Source of the DNA: Entoloma clypeatum
Lineage: Eukaryota > Basidiomycota > Agaricomycetes > Agaricales > Entolomataceae
Length of the DNA: 64,000 nucleotides
Direction: 5' to 3'
Assembly: GCA_963565915.1 (NCBI GenBank)
Contig: OY751490.1
Span: 3,596,001 to 3,660,000, forward strand
The translations under genes were made by a program, and so were the position numbers. How positions within the stretch are numbered: position 1 is the stretch's first letter; every line of letters starts with the position of its first letter. Of the stretch, positions 41,144 through 53,000 are shown piece after piece. The notes beneath the pieces were generated by a model, which saw only the letters and a program-made list of their open reading frames with translations, had not been told where the DNA came from and did no database searches.

Positions 41144-43401
41144 GTAGGATATGAAAGTAAAACTAACAAGAGAAAGACAAACTGTGGGTGCTGCACCTCA
41201 AGGCCTCACGTCCTATGTATGCCCTTGTCTAAGGTGCAGTAGCAACCGAAGACAAACCAAGTCATTTTGAGCTCCACCGAATGTGCACGTGCCATCATCC
41301 TTAAGTTGAATGTTGGTACTTATTTGTTCCATGTTGAGTCTTTCATTCACAACAGCAACAACCATTGGTCGCAACAACCCAGCGACGACCCCCTTTGTCT
41401 TTAGTTAGAGCGAGGCTGGATGACCAACGAGAGGGCACCTAAAGTTACTTCCCTGGCTTCACTGTCCCAACACAAGGTATGTCCTCGCCATCTTGATTCT
41501 CTGACAATGTTTCCATGTTGTCTATACAGGTTCCTCAACCCTTTGCAACACAACTACGCAGCCGACCAAATGACAACCGTCGTTTGCCACTGCACTCATG
41601 ACACAAACGAGCTGAATAGCTTGTTCTCTGGGATCAGGAGGAGGGGGCGCGACGAATATCGCCGGTGATGGATGGGGTGACGACAGGTTCGCCACCTCTT
41701 TTCCTTGACCCACAATGATGATGTTGTACAATGCTGTCTGTTTTCTAATTTTTTTTTTTTACAAACAACGAGGCTCGCTCGGCGTCCCATAGGTCATCGA
41801 AAGAACCACTCCATTCTGTAGACGAACCTTCATCTTTGGCATCCATACCTCGTCTGATGGGTGTCACATGTAGTAGGTCCTGCCCCTTTTTTATGTACAT
41901 GACCTGTGCTCTAACCACCCACATTGTGTCTGTGCTCAGCATTGTGTCAAACACGGCGACGTCGGCTTCATGTGCAGCCTGATTTGCTCAAAGTCAGTCA
42001 TTGATCTAATTATTGTTCCATAGTTACCAACTTACATATGGGAAGCAAATCCCTTACTTTTTGTTGGTCAAACAACATGATGCAACTCAATGGGGGTCTG
42101 GCTGTTACTTGATTAATTACAGTTGTATGTAGTGATGTACTGTATTTATCGTATGTTATCAAATCAATGTTATTTTGCCAATGTCATGTCATTGAAACTG
42201 CAGTGATCAAGAGCAATATTCAAAGTGAATAAATTAACACCACATTGAATGCTTGTCTAATTCTTCGTTAAATTTTCCAAAATTAAGGCCCATGAAAAGT
42301 ATTAATGAAATCTACCGGTTTACAAAGATTAGTATGTTTTGACAGAAAATAGCAAAAATTGACAAATTTCTGCAAATTTCTTGGTTTGGGTTGTTCCTGA
42401 TGACTGCATACACATCATGTTCTAAATCTGATCCCATCCATAGTTTCTCAGCAGAGCCTTTATGTCCAGGGAATTTTGCAAAAAGACAAAGTGTTGAATA
42501 CATAGCCATGCACTGGCAAGGGTCCAGGCATGGCAAAGAAGAGTCAGGTAGAGATTGTTTGACAATTTGTTGACAACATGGAATCTCATTTAAAGTTCTG
42601 TTCTACATCTTCAGTACACATAGACCATTCACACAAGCAAAGTGCTTGTTGCCTGCAGGAAAGTGCAGCCCATTGCCAAAAAACTTTGGATCTCGATGCC
42701 GACTGCAATGCTTGTTGGACAGCGGTGGTGGGAATCTCTTCCGGGAGCCGAACATTTGCCTAGCCATGTCACAGAGCCTCGCCCCCGACCCCTCCAGGGA
42801 TGATTCTTCAGGGACAAATTTTGAGATGGTGGGTCCAGACAATTGCCCAAAAAATGCACTGACACACACCGCACCACATGTCGGCGAGAAATTAGGCACG
42901 AAGCAGGAAACCCAGATTCATAGACACAGTGAAGATATGCTGCTCGGGGCTCCTTTCTCAATCATAGAAGTTACCACATGGTTTTTAATCACAATGTCTT
43001 TAATATCTGCAGCTGATGCACAAAAAACTGAGGATTACGGACCGTCCATTGTCGAAAAATCGACCTTGCGACCGACCTCTAGGTTTCATCGATGATGGGA
43101 AAAAGGTCCGGGAGCCGAACAATTCCGAAACGGCTGCCCCATCGAACGTCGCATTCCTCCCACATTTTTTTCAGTGGATTTTTATCCCCCGATCCACCAG
43201 ATCCACGCCCACCTCCCCCGATCTGACTTACGGTGCATTACACGATCGGTATAAATCATAGCATATAACTCAACTTACTTAGACTCGGAGCGCTCCTGAA
43301 CGCTGATTGTGACAGATTGTAGATGGAGCCTGTGACCAGATGGTTAGTCAATCACTTCTTTCCTTGACATCTACATCGCCCTCAATACGTTCCGACGAGT
43401 A
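41144..43401. other. 2.26 kb with no recognised gene
   Basis: Several short ORFs on both strands, none longer than 149 codons and none with a motif I recognise. The minus strand near 42536-42312 reads CLFAKFPGHKGSAEKLWMGS, which looks protein-like but has no flanking exons that I can join. The last 150 bp should hold the promoter of the gene at 43402. Confidence 0.4.
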
Positions 43402-44509
43402 ATGGTCGCAAAACGGACGATCATTGTGGGCGGCATCGAGGTGTATGTTTACTCCTTGGATGAGACATCCCCGACTGGGGAAGGCGAAGAAGTGAGGAAG
43501 GATGTAGTCATTTTCTTCTTTCTGCATGGACGAAATGGGTCTGCTGAGGCGATTGAGCCTATTGCAAGATCAATGGTCGAGCAGTGTGGTGCGAAGGGCG
43601 GGGAGCGCGGTAGGGAGCTCTTGGTGGTTACCTTCGTGAGTGCTTGAGTACCGGCGTCGTTGTGGTCTGATCTGTGTATCGCACGCAGGACCAGCGAAAT
43701 CATGGGAAGAGGCTTGTTGATCACAAAGCTAATGAAGGATGGTCAAAAGACCCACAGAAGAATAATGAGCGACATGCGTTCGTGCTTCTTTGGTATGGCT
43801 CAGGAAGAAATCATGATGCCATCTTGGTTCTGTAGAGTCGATATGTACGCAATACAAGGTAAGCATAGGTGGTCCACCTACCGAGTAGATTATGACGATC
43901 GAAATTTCGTCGACAGTTGGAAGTGTCAAGGATGTGTCTTTCTTGATCGACTTCCTGCCTTCTTTCCTGTACCCGACTGGGAAGATGCCGATAGTAGAGT
44001 GGGGGGTGGCGGGGAAGAGTCTCGGGGGACATTCTGCTTGGATTGCGCTCGCGACGGGTAGGTAGTGTTTCCAGACTGGTCGCAAAGTGAGGACGGGGTT
44101 CACCAGGCTGATGTGTATCGCCATTTTGATAGAGAATCGCATCAAGACAGGTATTCCTATCATTGGATGCCCAGACTACCTGGAACTCATGACGAGGCGC
44201 GCAACAAAGAGGGGGCAAGACGTGGAGAGGTGTTTTCCTGTATCATTCAAGGAAGCGTTGAAGGATTTCGACCCTGCATGTATCTATGGTCAAGGGCGCA
44301 ATCCGTTCGTCGGGAAACGAGTGCAGGTGCTCTCGGGGAAGGAGGATAAACTGGTGCCATGGAGCACAAGCCAGGAGTTCGTGGAAGAGAAGTTGGATGT
44401 GGGTGCGGAGGGTGTGAAGGAGGTCGTGATATATGAGGGTATAGGGCATGAGTGCTGCGACCAGATGGTTAGAGATATGTCAAGTTTCATTGTCAAGTAT
44501 TGTTTGTAG
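43402..44509 (+). CDS. Alpha/beta-hydrolase family protein (5 exons)
   Basis: Exons 43402-43635, 43689-43777, 43836-43858, 43917-44057 and 44133-44509 give 287 residues in one frame. Exon 1 has the oxyanion-hole HG (FFFLHGRNGSAE). Exon 2 has FDQRNHGKRLVD. Exon 4 has the nucleophile elbow AGKSLGGHSAW (Ser). Exon 5 has GIPIIGCPDY, the acid Asp in SGKEDKLVPW and the catalytic His in GIGHECCDQM, so the triad is complete. No signal peptide is evident, so it is probably a cytosolic esterase, thioesterase or dienelactone-hydrolase-like enzyme; substrate unknown. For the last intron I chose the acceptor GATAG (44132), with branch site GCTGATG, because it keeps the family spacing; an alternative acceptor at 44106 would add about 10 residues. 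Convergent with UBA4, 59 bp apart. Confidence 0.85.
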
Positions 44510-44568
44510 ACAGGATGAAGGAAAATCAATTTCAGACTTACGAGGCACATCCATGCATACCATTGGGC

Positions 44569-46093
44569 TCAGTATACAGGAAAAGTAGGATCTACGTCTT
44601 TCGACCATGCCCTCAGACCCCCGATGACATCTTTGATCAGATCTGCGGTACCATCCGTGCATACACTTCTGAGAGAGTCTACGGCAATCTGAGAGTCGTT
44701 CCCGAGACGACAGACAACAAAGGTCGGCGTCGAGCGATCTACTGGGAGGTATTCTCTAGGGTTGGCGACAAGGCGGTTGAGCGGCACATCTATCGTTCTG
44801 TCGACACGTATTCCATCGGAGAAGGAAGAAAGAGACTCACTTATTGAAGGAGGAAAATGACAGATCCCATATTCAGTCTCAGGGCGTACATCGATGAGAC
44901 GCATTGATTGACCTGATTTCATCGCAGCGTCGAAATGCTTAAGAGAGATCAGCTTCGAGGAATTATATATCAGGAAAGTAGGTCACAGTTACCTTGACGC
45001 TCACCCTTGCGCCAGAATCTCCAATGGCGAGCCCTAGTTTTTCCCAGTTGGGTCTCAGCCCTCCACAAAATTGCACATAATCAGTATCCTGGATCATCCC
45101 CCGCTTTTCCTCTGAGGGACCGCATGCTGGGCACGTCGCCTTGCGGGACCTAAGCTTGATGCTCCGGAACGGCGGCGCATTGAGGGCAGAATAGAGGAGA
45201 AGCGAAGGCTTCTTGTCTATGCAACTTGTTCGGTAAAGAACCCTCGTAGGATGGTCTTAAGAGAATGTATATGCGCACCATGGAGACCTGTGATTATCTT
45301 GATGGTTTCTAATGCCTGCAAATTCCCAATAATGCCAGTGACTGCACCCAATATACCAGTCTCTTCGCAAGTGCCGACGAGATGCTGTGCTGGTGGTTTC
45401 GGGTATAGACAGCGATAGCATGGTCCATCCTCCCCAAGATTATACACGCATAGTTGGCCTTCAAACTTCTGCGCCGCACCGCTAACCAGGGGCTTTTTGA
45501 GAGCGACAGCGGTGTCAGAGAGGAGATACCGCGTTGGTGCGTTATCGGTGCAGTCAAGGATTATATCGTAGGGTTCAAGTAGCGAAAGGGCATTCTCGGA
45601 GGAGAGAAATGTGTTGATAGCATCGATAGCGAGGTGGGAGTTGAGTCTGGGCAGTACAATCTTAGTCCAGTCCTTGGTCTGGGAAGAAGATCATACTTCT
45701 TCAGAGCTCGCTCAGCGGACTCTGCCTTGAACATTCCCACCGTTTCTTCACTATGTAGGATTTGACGGCCTAGGTTGGATAACTCGACGCGGTCATGGTC
45801 GATGATACCAAGTCTTCCTGATAAAATTCGGAAGAAAGTTGTGAGTAACGACAGACAAGATCGTTATGCCTTGGACCACACCGACACCAACGGCTCCAAG
45901 ATATTGGAGAGCCGGGCAACCCAGTCCTCCCGCGCCGACGACAACGACAGATGCTTTCTGTAGTTTCAACTGGCCTGAAGAGATGTGATGCAAAATGCGA
46001 GTAATGAAGATTATCGCGCAACCTACCAGGCAGACCAAAGCCATCAAGAATCATCTGTCGTCCATATCGTTGATAGTCACCGAGGGGTAGCAT
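44569..46093 (-). CDS. UBA4: UBA4/MOCS3-type adenylyltransferase-sulfurtransferase (7 exons)
   Basis: Exons (minus) 46093-46027, 45974-45882, 45817-45697, 45646-45279, 45216-44993, 44937-44841 and 44789-44569 give 396 residues. The E1-like domain (1 to about 275) has YGRQMIL, the nucleotide loop GAGGLG (36-41), [30 protein letters not shown], zinc-binding pairs C170/C173 and C245/C248, and C187 in GTCEETG. The C-terminal rhodanese domain (about 290-396) has [14 protein letters not shown] and the persulfide Cys C350 (VVCRLGND). In eukaryotes this protein activates Urm1, and in many species MOCS2A, for thiolation of tRNA wobble uridine and molybdopterin synthesis in the cytosol. Intron 3 has the branch GGACTAAG. 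The start is the only in-frame ATG before an upstream stop; a few N-terminal residues could come from an unseen exon. Head-to-head with DOC1, 116 bp apart. Confidence 0.92.
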
Positions 46094-46209
46094 TCGAGGC
46101 GGCGCTGAAGATAAGTGGTCGTGGTAGTGGACATGAAGTCGGACTGTGACCCGTTCCGTTTGGTAACTTGCTCACGAATACTCATGATATTGAGCAATCT
46201 ACTCTCAAC
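46094..46209. promoter_or_regulatory. Short bidirectional promoter region, UBA4 / DOC1
   Basis: Only 116 bp separate the two divergent start codons, so both genes must share this promoter space or use overlapping 5' ends. No clear TATA box is visible. Confidence 0.5.
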
Positions 46210-47083
46210 ATGTCGATAACGCTAGCTCCAGGCGCCATTGTCACCGCCCCAGATGACGGCACAGTGCTTGTCCACTCAGGTACAGTCACTAAAAATCGTT
46301 ACGAGGTTGAACCTGACGCATTGCATGGAGCCACTGAGGAACAACCAGATTTCCCCTGGCCCGACATCTCCTTACGCGCCAAATGGTCCGTCTCTTCGTA
46401 CAAATTCGGATTTGGTGCAGAATGTTTAAGGGATGACGATTCAGAGACGTTCTGGCAGTGAGTCGAATCAACCATAGAACATAATCTCTCACACACACTT
46501 CCTACTTCAGCTCTGATGGGCCACAGCCCCATTTTATCACTGCTGAGTTCCCTTGCAAGGTCGCAATGCAGGTGAATGGCACACTAGCTTTCTCCGTTGG
46601 GCGATTATTGACGTCTAGCTTGCAGAAGCTGAGCATCCACCTCACCTATCAGTCCGACGATTCCTATACACCTTCTGCGCTTGCGATACGTGCAGGAACA
46701 GGTCCGGGCGATCTCCAAGATGTACGTGTTGTGACGCTTGATAAACCGGAGGGGTGGATCACTTTTGACGTTTCGTCGGAGCCGAACGAGGAGGGCGAAG
46801 GCTTGTGAGTGTCTCCTGATATATATACTTATCTCAGTGACCGAAGTGCTTCAGGCGTCCCGTGTATGCATATGTTCTACAGGTCATCATCGCAGCCAAT
46901 CATATGAGTGGGAAAGACACCCATGTTCGCGGGTTGCGTATTCTCGGAGCTGTTGAGTATGTCCATTGACGCGTTCTTTCCGAGATCCATCTCAGAGCTG
47001 CAATCTGTAGGGACCATGCCAAGGATGGTGACCCATTTGCCTTCGAGAATTTAGAGTACAAGATATATGAGACAATTCGTTGA
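46210..47083 (+). CDS. DOC1: DOC1/APC10, anaphase-promoting complex subunit (5 exons)
   Basis: Exons 46210-46457, 46511-46571, 46626-46804, 46855-46956 and 47011-47083 give 220 residues. The DOC jelly-roll domain fills nearly the whole protein: WSVSSYKFGFGAECLRDDDS, ETFWHSDGPQPHFI, IHLTYQSDDSYTPSALAIRAG, PEGWITFDV, VYAYVLQVIIAANHMSGKDT, then HVRGLRILG. It ends in Ile-Arg (YETIR), the IR tail that docks DOC1/APC10 on the TPR subunit Cdc27/APC3. With the coactivator it forms the degron receptor of the APC/C ubiquitin ligase. About 30-40 N-terminal residues are variable. Phases close perfectly over all four introns. Confidence 0.92.
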
Positions 47084-47885
47084 TGTCAGTGGTGTTGTAT
47101 CAAGTTTAGCAAAAGAGCATCAGGACAACGGTAGCCTAGCTAAGCGACGATAAAGAGCTGTGGATAACCTTAGACTAATAATAGTTGGAAGTGATAGAAC
47201 TCATAAATAGATATGTATTCACCTTCTGAAGCACTTTGTATAATTTTTAGAAGTCCAGATAAGATAGAAATAATGAAATGTGCATATTTCAGTAAAAGTG
47301 TTATATCTCCCTAATGAATGAGCCAAATTTGAAAAACAAATGTGCTGTGAGATCTCCTGAATGAGGAGAATCCAAAGCTGAAACAAAAAAGTTTGGTCAA
47401 ATTTTCGACCTATTTTGCTCATATTCACCTCATCAAGTCCTTTAATTTTATTTGAAGGGTCTGAATAGGTTTACATACACTGTTTCAATAGCATATGTAT
47501 AGTATATTTAGAGTACAAATGTTGTGCAAAGGAGGAAGCTAGAAAATGTTGTTTTTTGTGTTTGAAAACACCATGCCACACTGTTCATCATGATTTACAT
47601 TGTGTTTTGATGCATCAATTTGGAGCACCAACTTTCTACCATCCATAGCTCATGTATATAACTCTATATATACTTCCTATGAGTTTCTAGATATGTCTAC
47701 ATAAGGTAAGAATTATTTTTGTGGGTTTTGGTGCCACGGTTTGGGCATTGAGGGATAGAAAAAGGGTGGGAAGGTTTTGCTGGCAGTTATGGTTCGACTT
47801 TTGGCGATTGCTGAGCATGCTCGGCATCAATGCTGAGCCATGCACAGCATTGAAAATCGTGCCCCCACCACCACTCCACCCGGCC

Positions 47886-48256
47886 ACCACATCCGCCCAA
47901 GGGCCACTACTCACACATAACGGCCACCACTCATGCCCAACAGCCCTCTCTTCCGCCCAACGGCCACCTTTCATGCCCAATGGCGTCCCTTTGTGCCCAA
48001 CGGGCCCGACTCATGCCCAACACCATCCCTTCGCCCCCAATGCCGTCGACCCATGCCCAATGGCTGCCTTTCATGCCCAACGGTCCCAACTTGCGCCCAC
48101 CACCATTGACCCATGCCATGCCGTCCCTTTGCCCCCAACACTGTCCCTTTTCCCTCAACGCCATCAACCCACGCACAACAGCCGCCTTTCACGCCCAACG
48201 GCCGCCTCGTGTCCCCAACGGCCGCCCCTCTTGCCCAACTGCCCCGACTAGTGCCC
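47886..48256 (+). repeat. 20-bp minisatellite of hAT-Y, first part
   Basis: The same GCCCAACGGCC units as in hAT-1. Interrupted at TGCCC by Gypsy-C and resumed at 55349. Confidence 0.8.
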
Positions 48257-48748
48257 TGTTACATTCCGATCCATTCCGACGATTTCCGACCAATCCCGAC
48301 ACCTCCGACACCTCCGACATTTTGACTAATACTTATTATGCATACTTACTGTTATGAATCTCGTTACTACGTACATTACTTACATCCGACCATTTTACTT
48401 ATGTTAAGAATCTCCGACAGCCACTCGTTATCCGACTCCGACGAAGCCACACGTCCTCCGACATAGTATTTAAACTTATGTAGAATCGTGTATTAGCTTC
48501 AGTTGGAATATCAACTTAGATTCGACATCATACCTCCCGTCCTCTTTCCGACTCTTAACTTGAGTCCGACCTCCGACCTCCGATCCTCCGATCCTCCGAT
48601 CCTCCGAAATAAGGACACCAACGTATTAGCGAGGGCGCAACACACAAGTTGAAGCCAAGTCCTTGCCCCTACGTTGCACGCGCTCCGACCTTCCGACCTT
48701 CCGACGCGTCCGACGTAGCTCCGACATTTTGTCGATCAGTTCTTAACA
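48257..48748 (+). repeat. Gypsy-C 5' LTR
   Basis: 492 bp; identical to the 3' LTR by eye. Contains about 23 CCGA tetramers, nearly all as TCCGA, and TATTTAAA at 48467-48474. Confidence 0.95.
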
Positions 48749-48762
48749 GTATATTCAAACTG
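48467..48762 (+). promoter_or_regulatory. Gypsy-C promoter and self-priming pair
   Basis: TATTTAAA (48467-48474) is followed 33 nt later by CAGTTGGAATAT (48500-48511). The sequence just inside the LTR, ATATTCAAACTG (48751-48762), pairs with it at 11 of 12 positions and is separated from the LTR by two bases. This matches the layout in Gypsy-B and the known Tf1 self-priming design. No tRNA-type PBS is apparent. Confidence 0.55.
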
Positions 48763-48794
48763 CCACTCGCTTATCCGTATTTCAAATTCCAGTT

Positions 48795-50021
48795 ATGGCA
48801 GCCCGCAACACACAGAACTCCCGCGCAGCAGCAGCCGCAGCGGAAGCTTCAAACCTGCAGGACACCAGGGCGACATTTCTACATACGTTCCAAGATATTC
48901 CCGCAGAAGAATCTGCACCCAAACCTGACCCCATATCTCCGACACCTCATCTCCGAACACCTCAGACACAAGGACCTCCGATTCCTGAAGAATTCCGTCC
49001 TTTTAAATCACCGACCTCTCCTTTTGACGATAACAATCCTTTCCGTCGCGAGCAAACTCCAAACCTCGCCGAAGCAATTATGCTTATGACGCAGGAGCTC
49101 CGACGTAGAGAGACTCCGAAAACTCCGAAAAAGAAATCGAAGGAACCCGACACTTTTGACGGTTCCGACTCTCGGAAACTCACCAGTTTCCTTGCACAAT
49201 GCACGCTATATTTCCGAAACAACCCCGCTTTTGACGACGATGATAACAAAGTCAGTTTCGCTCTGTCGTACCTCCGAGGAACCGCGCTCGAATGGTTTGA
49301 GCCCACCCTCTTGGGAGAGTCCGACGACGACTCTGTCTGGTTGGACGACTGGTCCGCCTTTGTGCACATCCTCCGATCCGAATTCGGACCTATCGATCCG
49401 ACCGGAGAAGCAGAGGATAGCCTGGATCACCTTCGGATGCGCGACAATCAGAAGATCCTACGTTACAACGTGGACTTCAAACGTCTTTCCGCTCGCACGC
49501 AGTGGGATGATGGCGCGCTCCGATATCGGTACTATACCGGTTTAGCGGAACGCATCAAGGACGTTTTGGGGACTTTTCCCAAACCAAAAACTCTCGCCGA
49601 GTTGAAAGTAATGGCCCATAACATTGATGCTCACTACTGGGAACGTCAACGCGAGAAATCGCGCTCCTCCGACAAATCTACTCCGAAATCCGACAAATCC
49701 GACAAATCCGACAAAAAACAGACCCCCGCTTCATCATCCTCCAACAACAACTCCTCATCGTCTAAACCCAACTCGCAACAACAACAAAAATCGTCATCCA
49801 CCTCTCCGAAATCTGCCCTCTCCGACAAACTTGGCAAAGATGGGAAATTAACTCCCCAAGAACGCCAACGACGATTTGACAATAATTTATGCATGTTTTG
49901 CGGCAACGTTGGTCATTGGGCTTCCGACTGCTCGAAGAAATCATCTTCTAACGCCAAAGCAAAAGCCCGCGCGGCCCAAGCTGAGGACAAATCGGAGAAG
50001 ACGACCGAGTCAAAAAAATAG
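48795..50021 (+). CDS. Gypsy-C Gag
   Basis: 408 codons from the ATG at 48795. Disordered Ala/Pro/Thr-rich N-terminus; capsid-like domain about residues 110-280 (FDGSDSRKLTSFLAQCTLYF, YLRGTALEWFEP, DHLRMRDNQKILRYNVDFKR); low-complexity Ser/Lys/Asn/Gln region (290-355); one CCHC knuckle CMFCGNVGHWASDC near 373-386. It ends in Lys-Lys encoded by a seven-A run followed directly by TAG. It would assemble particles and bind element RNA. Confidence 0.92.
   Translation: MAARNTQNSRAAAAAAEASNLQDTRATFLHTFQDIPAEESAPKPDPISPTPHLRTPQTQGPPIPEEFRPFKSPTSPFDDNNPFRREQTPNLAEAIMLMTQELRRRETPKTPKKKSKEPDTFDGSDSRKLTSFLAQCTLYFRNNPAFDDDDNKVSFALSYLRGTALEWFEPTLLGESDDDSVWLDDWSAFVHILRSEFGPIDPTGEAEDSLDHLRMRDNQKILRYNVDFKRLSARTQWDDGALRYRYYTGLAERIKDVLGTFPKPKTLAELKVMAHNIDAHYWERQREKSRSSDKSTPKSDKSDKSDKKQTPASSSSNNNSSSSKPNSQQQQKSSSTSPKSALSDKLGKDGKLTPQERQRRFDNNLCMFCGNVGHWASDCSKKSSSNAKAKARAAQAEDKSEKTTESKK
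50012..50021 (+). promoter_or_regulatory. Predicted -1 ribosomal frameshift site between Gag and Pol
   Basis: The Gag frame reads TCA AAA AAA TAG. The heptamer A AAA AAA (50012-50018) fits the -1 slippery pattern X XXY YYZ, and the Pol frame is exactly -1 and open from before this site to 53722. The Gag stop follows the slip site at once. I did not establish a downstream pseudoknot. Confidence 0.6.
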
Positions 50022-53000
50022 TAAGCAGTCCTCAGATTCCAGCACGTACTGGGGATTGCGTTGACTCCTTTCGTGCACCTTTGGAAACCCTCCGACTCAA
50101 TGCGTCCGCTCTCTCAAATCCGAACTCTCTATGTATTGATTTGATATCTCCGACCTTTTCCGATTCTCTTCCGATAAAGACTCTTATTGATTCTGGTTCT
50201 ACACATTGCTTCGCAGATACCAGATTTATTTCTTCTTTAAACTTATCTCCGACTCCGATTCCTTCACCTATGGTTTTGAAACTTTTTGACGGTTCTTCAA
50301 ATACGTATATCACACAATCTATCGATCTTCCTCTCCGATTTCCTTCCGGTGAACTTCTGACCGTCGCATTTTACGTGACAACCCTCGATTCGTCTTGTAA
50401 TTTGGTTCTAGGACACAACTGGCTCACCCGCTACAATCCGTTGATTGACTGGGTATTGGGCAGTATCTTATTCCGTTCTACGTTACCCGACACTCCGAGT
50501 CCGACTCCGACGTCGACTGCTGAGGCAGCTCCGCCACCTCTGCAGTGTCCGCCCTCTCCAATGGGCACCTCCGATCCGCTCACTCCGAACACCTCCGACC
50601 CGCCACAGATTACCATGGTCAATGCAGCCGCATATCTCCATGCATGTAAAGCTCCTGGGGCATACGCTTTCCGCGTTCACCTCTCCGACATCTCCGCCAA
50701 TTCCGCGTCTGTCTCCGACGACGCTCCCGACCTCTCTGGCATACCCGAGGAATACCACGATTTTGCTGATGTATTCAGTAAGAAAAAAGCCGACACCCTT
50801 GCACCCCACCGACCGTACGACCTCAAAATCAATTTGGAGGAAGGTACTTCCCCTCCGATTGGTCCGATGTACTCACTCTCGCAATCCGAACTTGGATCCC
50901 TCCGAGACTTCATCGATGAGCACCTCAATATCGGTTTCATCAAACCTTCTAGTTCACCTCACGGCGCTCCGATCCTCTTCGTCCGAAAGAAAGATGGATC
51001 ACTCCGACTATGCGTCGACTACCGAGGCCTGAACAAAATCACGAAGAAGGACCGATACCCACTTCCGCTCATCTCCGACCTCTTAGCCACTGCCGGAAAA
51101 GCACGTGTTTATACCACCATAGACCTCCGACACGCATACCACCTAGTCCGCATCGCTGAAGGTGATGAATGGAAAACTGCATTCCGCACTCGCTATGGAT
51201 CATTTGAATGGTTAGTCATGCCATTCGGATTGTCTAACGCACCTGCAGCCTTTCAACGTTTTATGAACGACATCTTCTCCGACCTTCTGGACAACTGCGT
51301 TACCGTTTACCTCGACGACATCCTGATCTACTCCGACAACCCCGAGGAACACAAAAAACATGTCCGAGAAGTCCTCCGACGACTCCGACAACATGGTCTT
51401 TACGCCCGCGCCGACAAGTGCGATTTCTCTGCCGAAACTGTGGAATACCTTGGATTTATCCTTTCTCCCGACGGACTCAAAATGTCGGAAGCGAAAGTCA
51501 AGATTATTCAGGATTGGCCTGAACCGCGCAGAGTGAAGGACGTCCAGTCCTTTTTAGGTTTTGCAAACTTTTACCGATGTTTCATTCCATTCTATTCCAA
51601 CATCACTATTCCACTCACTCGTTTAACCAGGAAACATGCCACTTGGCTGTTCTCCGACGACGCTCGAACCGCTTTTAATGACCTGAAAAAGGCATTTACC
51701 ACCGCTCCGATCCTGACACACTGGATTCCCGACTCTCCGATAATTGTCGAAACCGACGCATCCGACTATGCCCTAGCGGCTATTCTGTCGATAGTCACCT
51801 CCGACAATGAAGTCCACCCCGTCGCATTCCATTCCCGTACCTTCACGGCCCCCGAAGTAAACTATGACACCCACGATAAGGAACTTCTTGCCATCTACGA
51901 AGCGTTTAAAATTTGGTGCCATTACCTCGAAGGCTCCGGTACTCCGATTGACGTCGTTACCGACCACAAAAATCTCGAGTATTTTGCCACCACCAAAGTT
52001 CTTTCACGCCGACAAGTCCGATGGTCGGAATACCTTTCTCAGTTCAACCTCGTCATCCGATTCCGCCCCGGCCGATTGGGAACTAAACCTGACTCTCTAA
52101 CTAGACGTTGGGATGTCTACCCTAAAGGGGGAAATAGCGACTACGTCGACATCAATCCGACCAACCTCCGACCAGTCTTTTCGCAAGAACAGCTCTCCGC
52201 TTCAGTTCGCGCGACTCAACTCCTTGAGCCCGTCCTCCGTGCAACCATTATCATGGACACAGAAAAGCTTCACCACGACATACTCACAGCACTCCCTTCC
52301 GACACTCTTTACAACACTCTTTCTAAAAATCCTAAACCCCGCTGGTCTCTCGACCCCGATGGTTTCCTCCGACATGACGATCGGATATACGTTCCCGACT
52401 CCGACGACCTCCGACTCCGAGTCCTACAGCACAAGCACGATCATATGCTTGCTGGACACCCAGGTCAGAACAAGACACTCAGTCTCATTCAGCGTGATTA
52501 TACCTGGCCCGGAATACGAGATTTCGTTAAACACTATTGCAAGTCATGTACCACTTGCATGCGATCGAAGCCACAAAGACACAAGCCTTACGGCCTACTC
52601 AAACAGCTTCCGATCCCCGAACGTCCTTGGAATTCTATCTCAATGGATTTCATCGAGACCCTTCCGACCTCCGACAACTTTGATTCAATCCTCGTTATCG
52701 TTGACCGATTAACGAAACAAAGTATTTTCATTCCGACAACAATTCACTGCACCTCCGAAGACCTTGCCGTACTCTTCGTATTGCATGTCTTCTCTAAACA
52801 CGGCGTCCCCGAACATATCACCTCCGACCGCGGCCCCGAATTCGTCTCCCGATTCTTCCGATCTCTCGGAAAGGCTCTAAACATGACCCTCCACTTCACC
52901 TCCAGTTACCACCCCGAAGGCGATGGCCAAACCGAACGCACTAACCAGACCCTCGAACAGTACTTGCGGATATTCTGCAACTACCAACAGGACAACTGGT

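Noticed and set aside
42312..43095. Protein-like reading on both strands between the transposons and the hydrolase
   Set aside because: No consistent exon structure, no motif and stops between pieces; left as unassigned.
43402..47083. A host gene cluster with a shared pathway
   Set aside because: Hydrolase, UBA4 and DOC1 have unrelated roles and mixed orientation; proximity alone is not evidence of a cluster.
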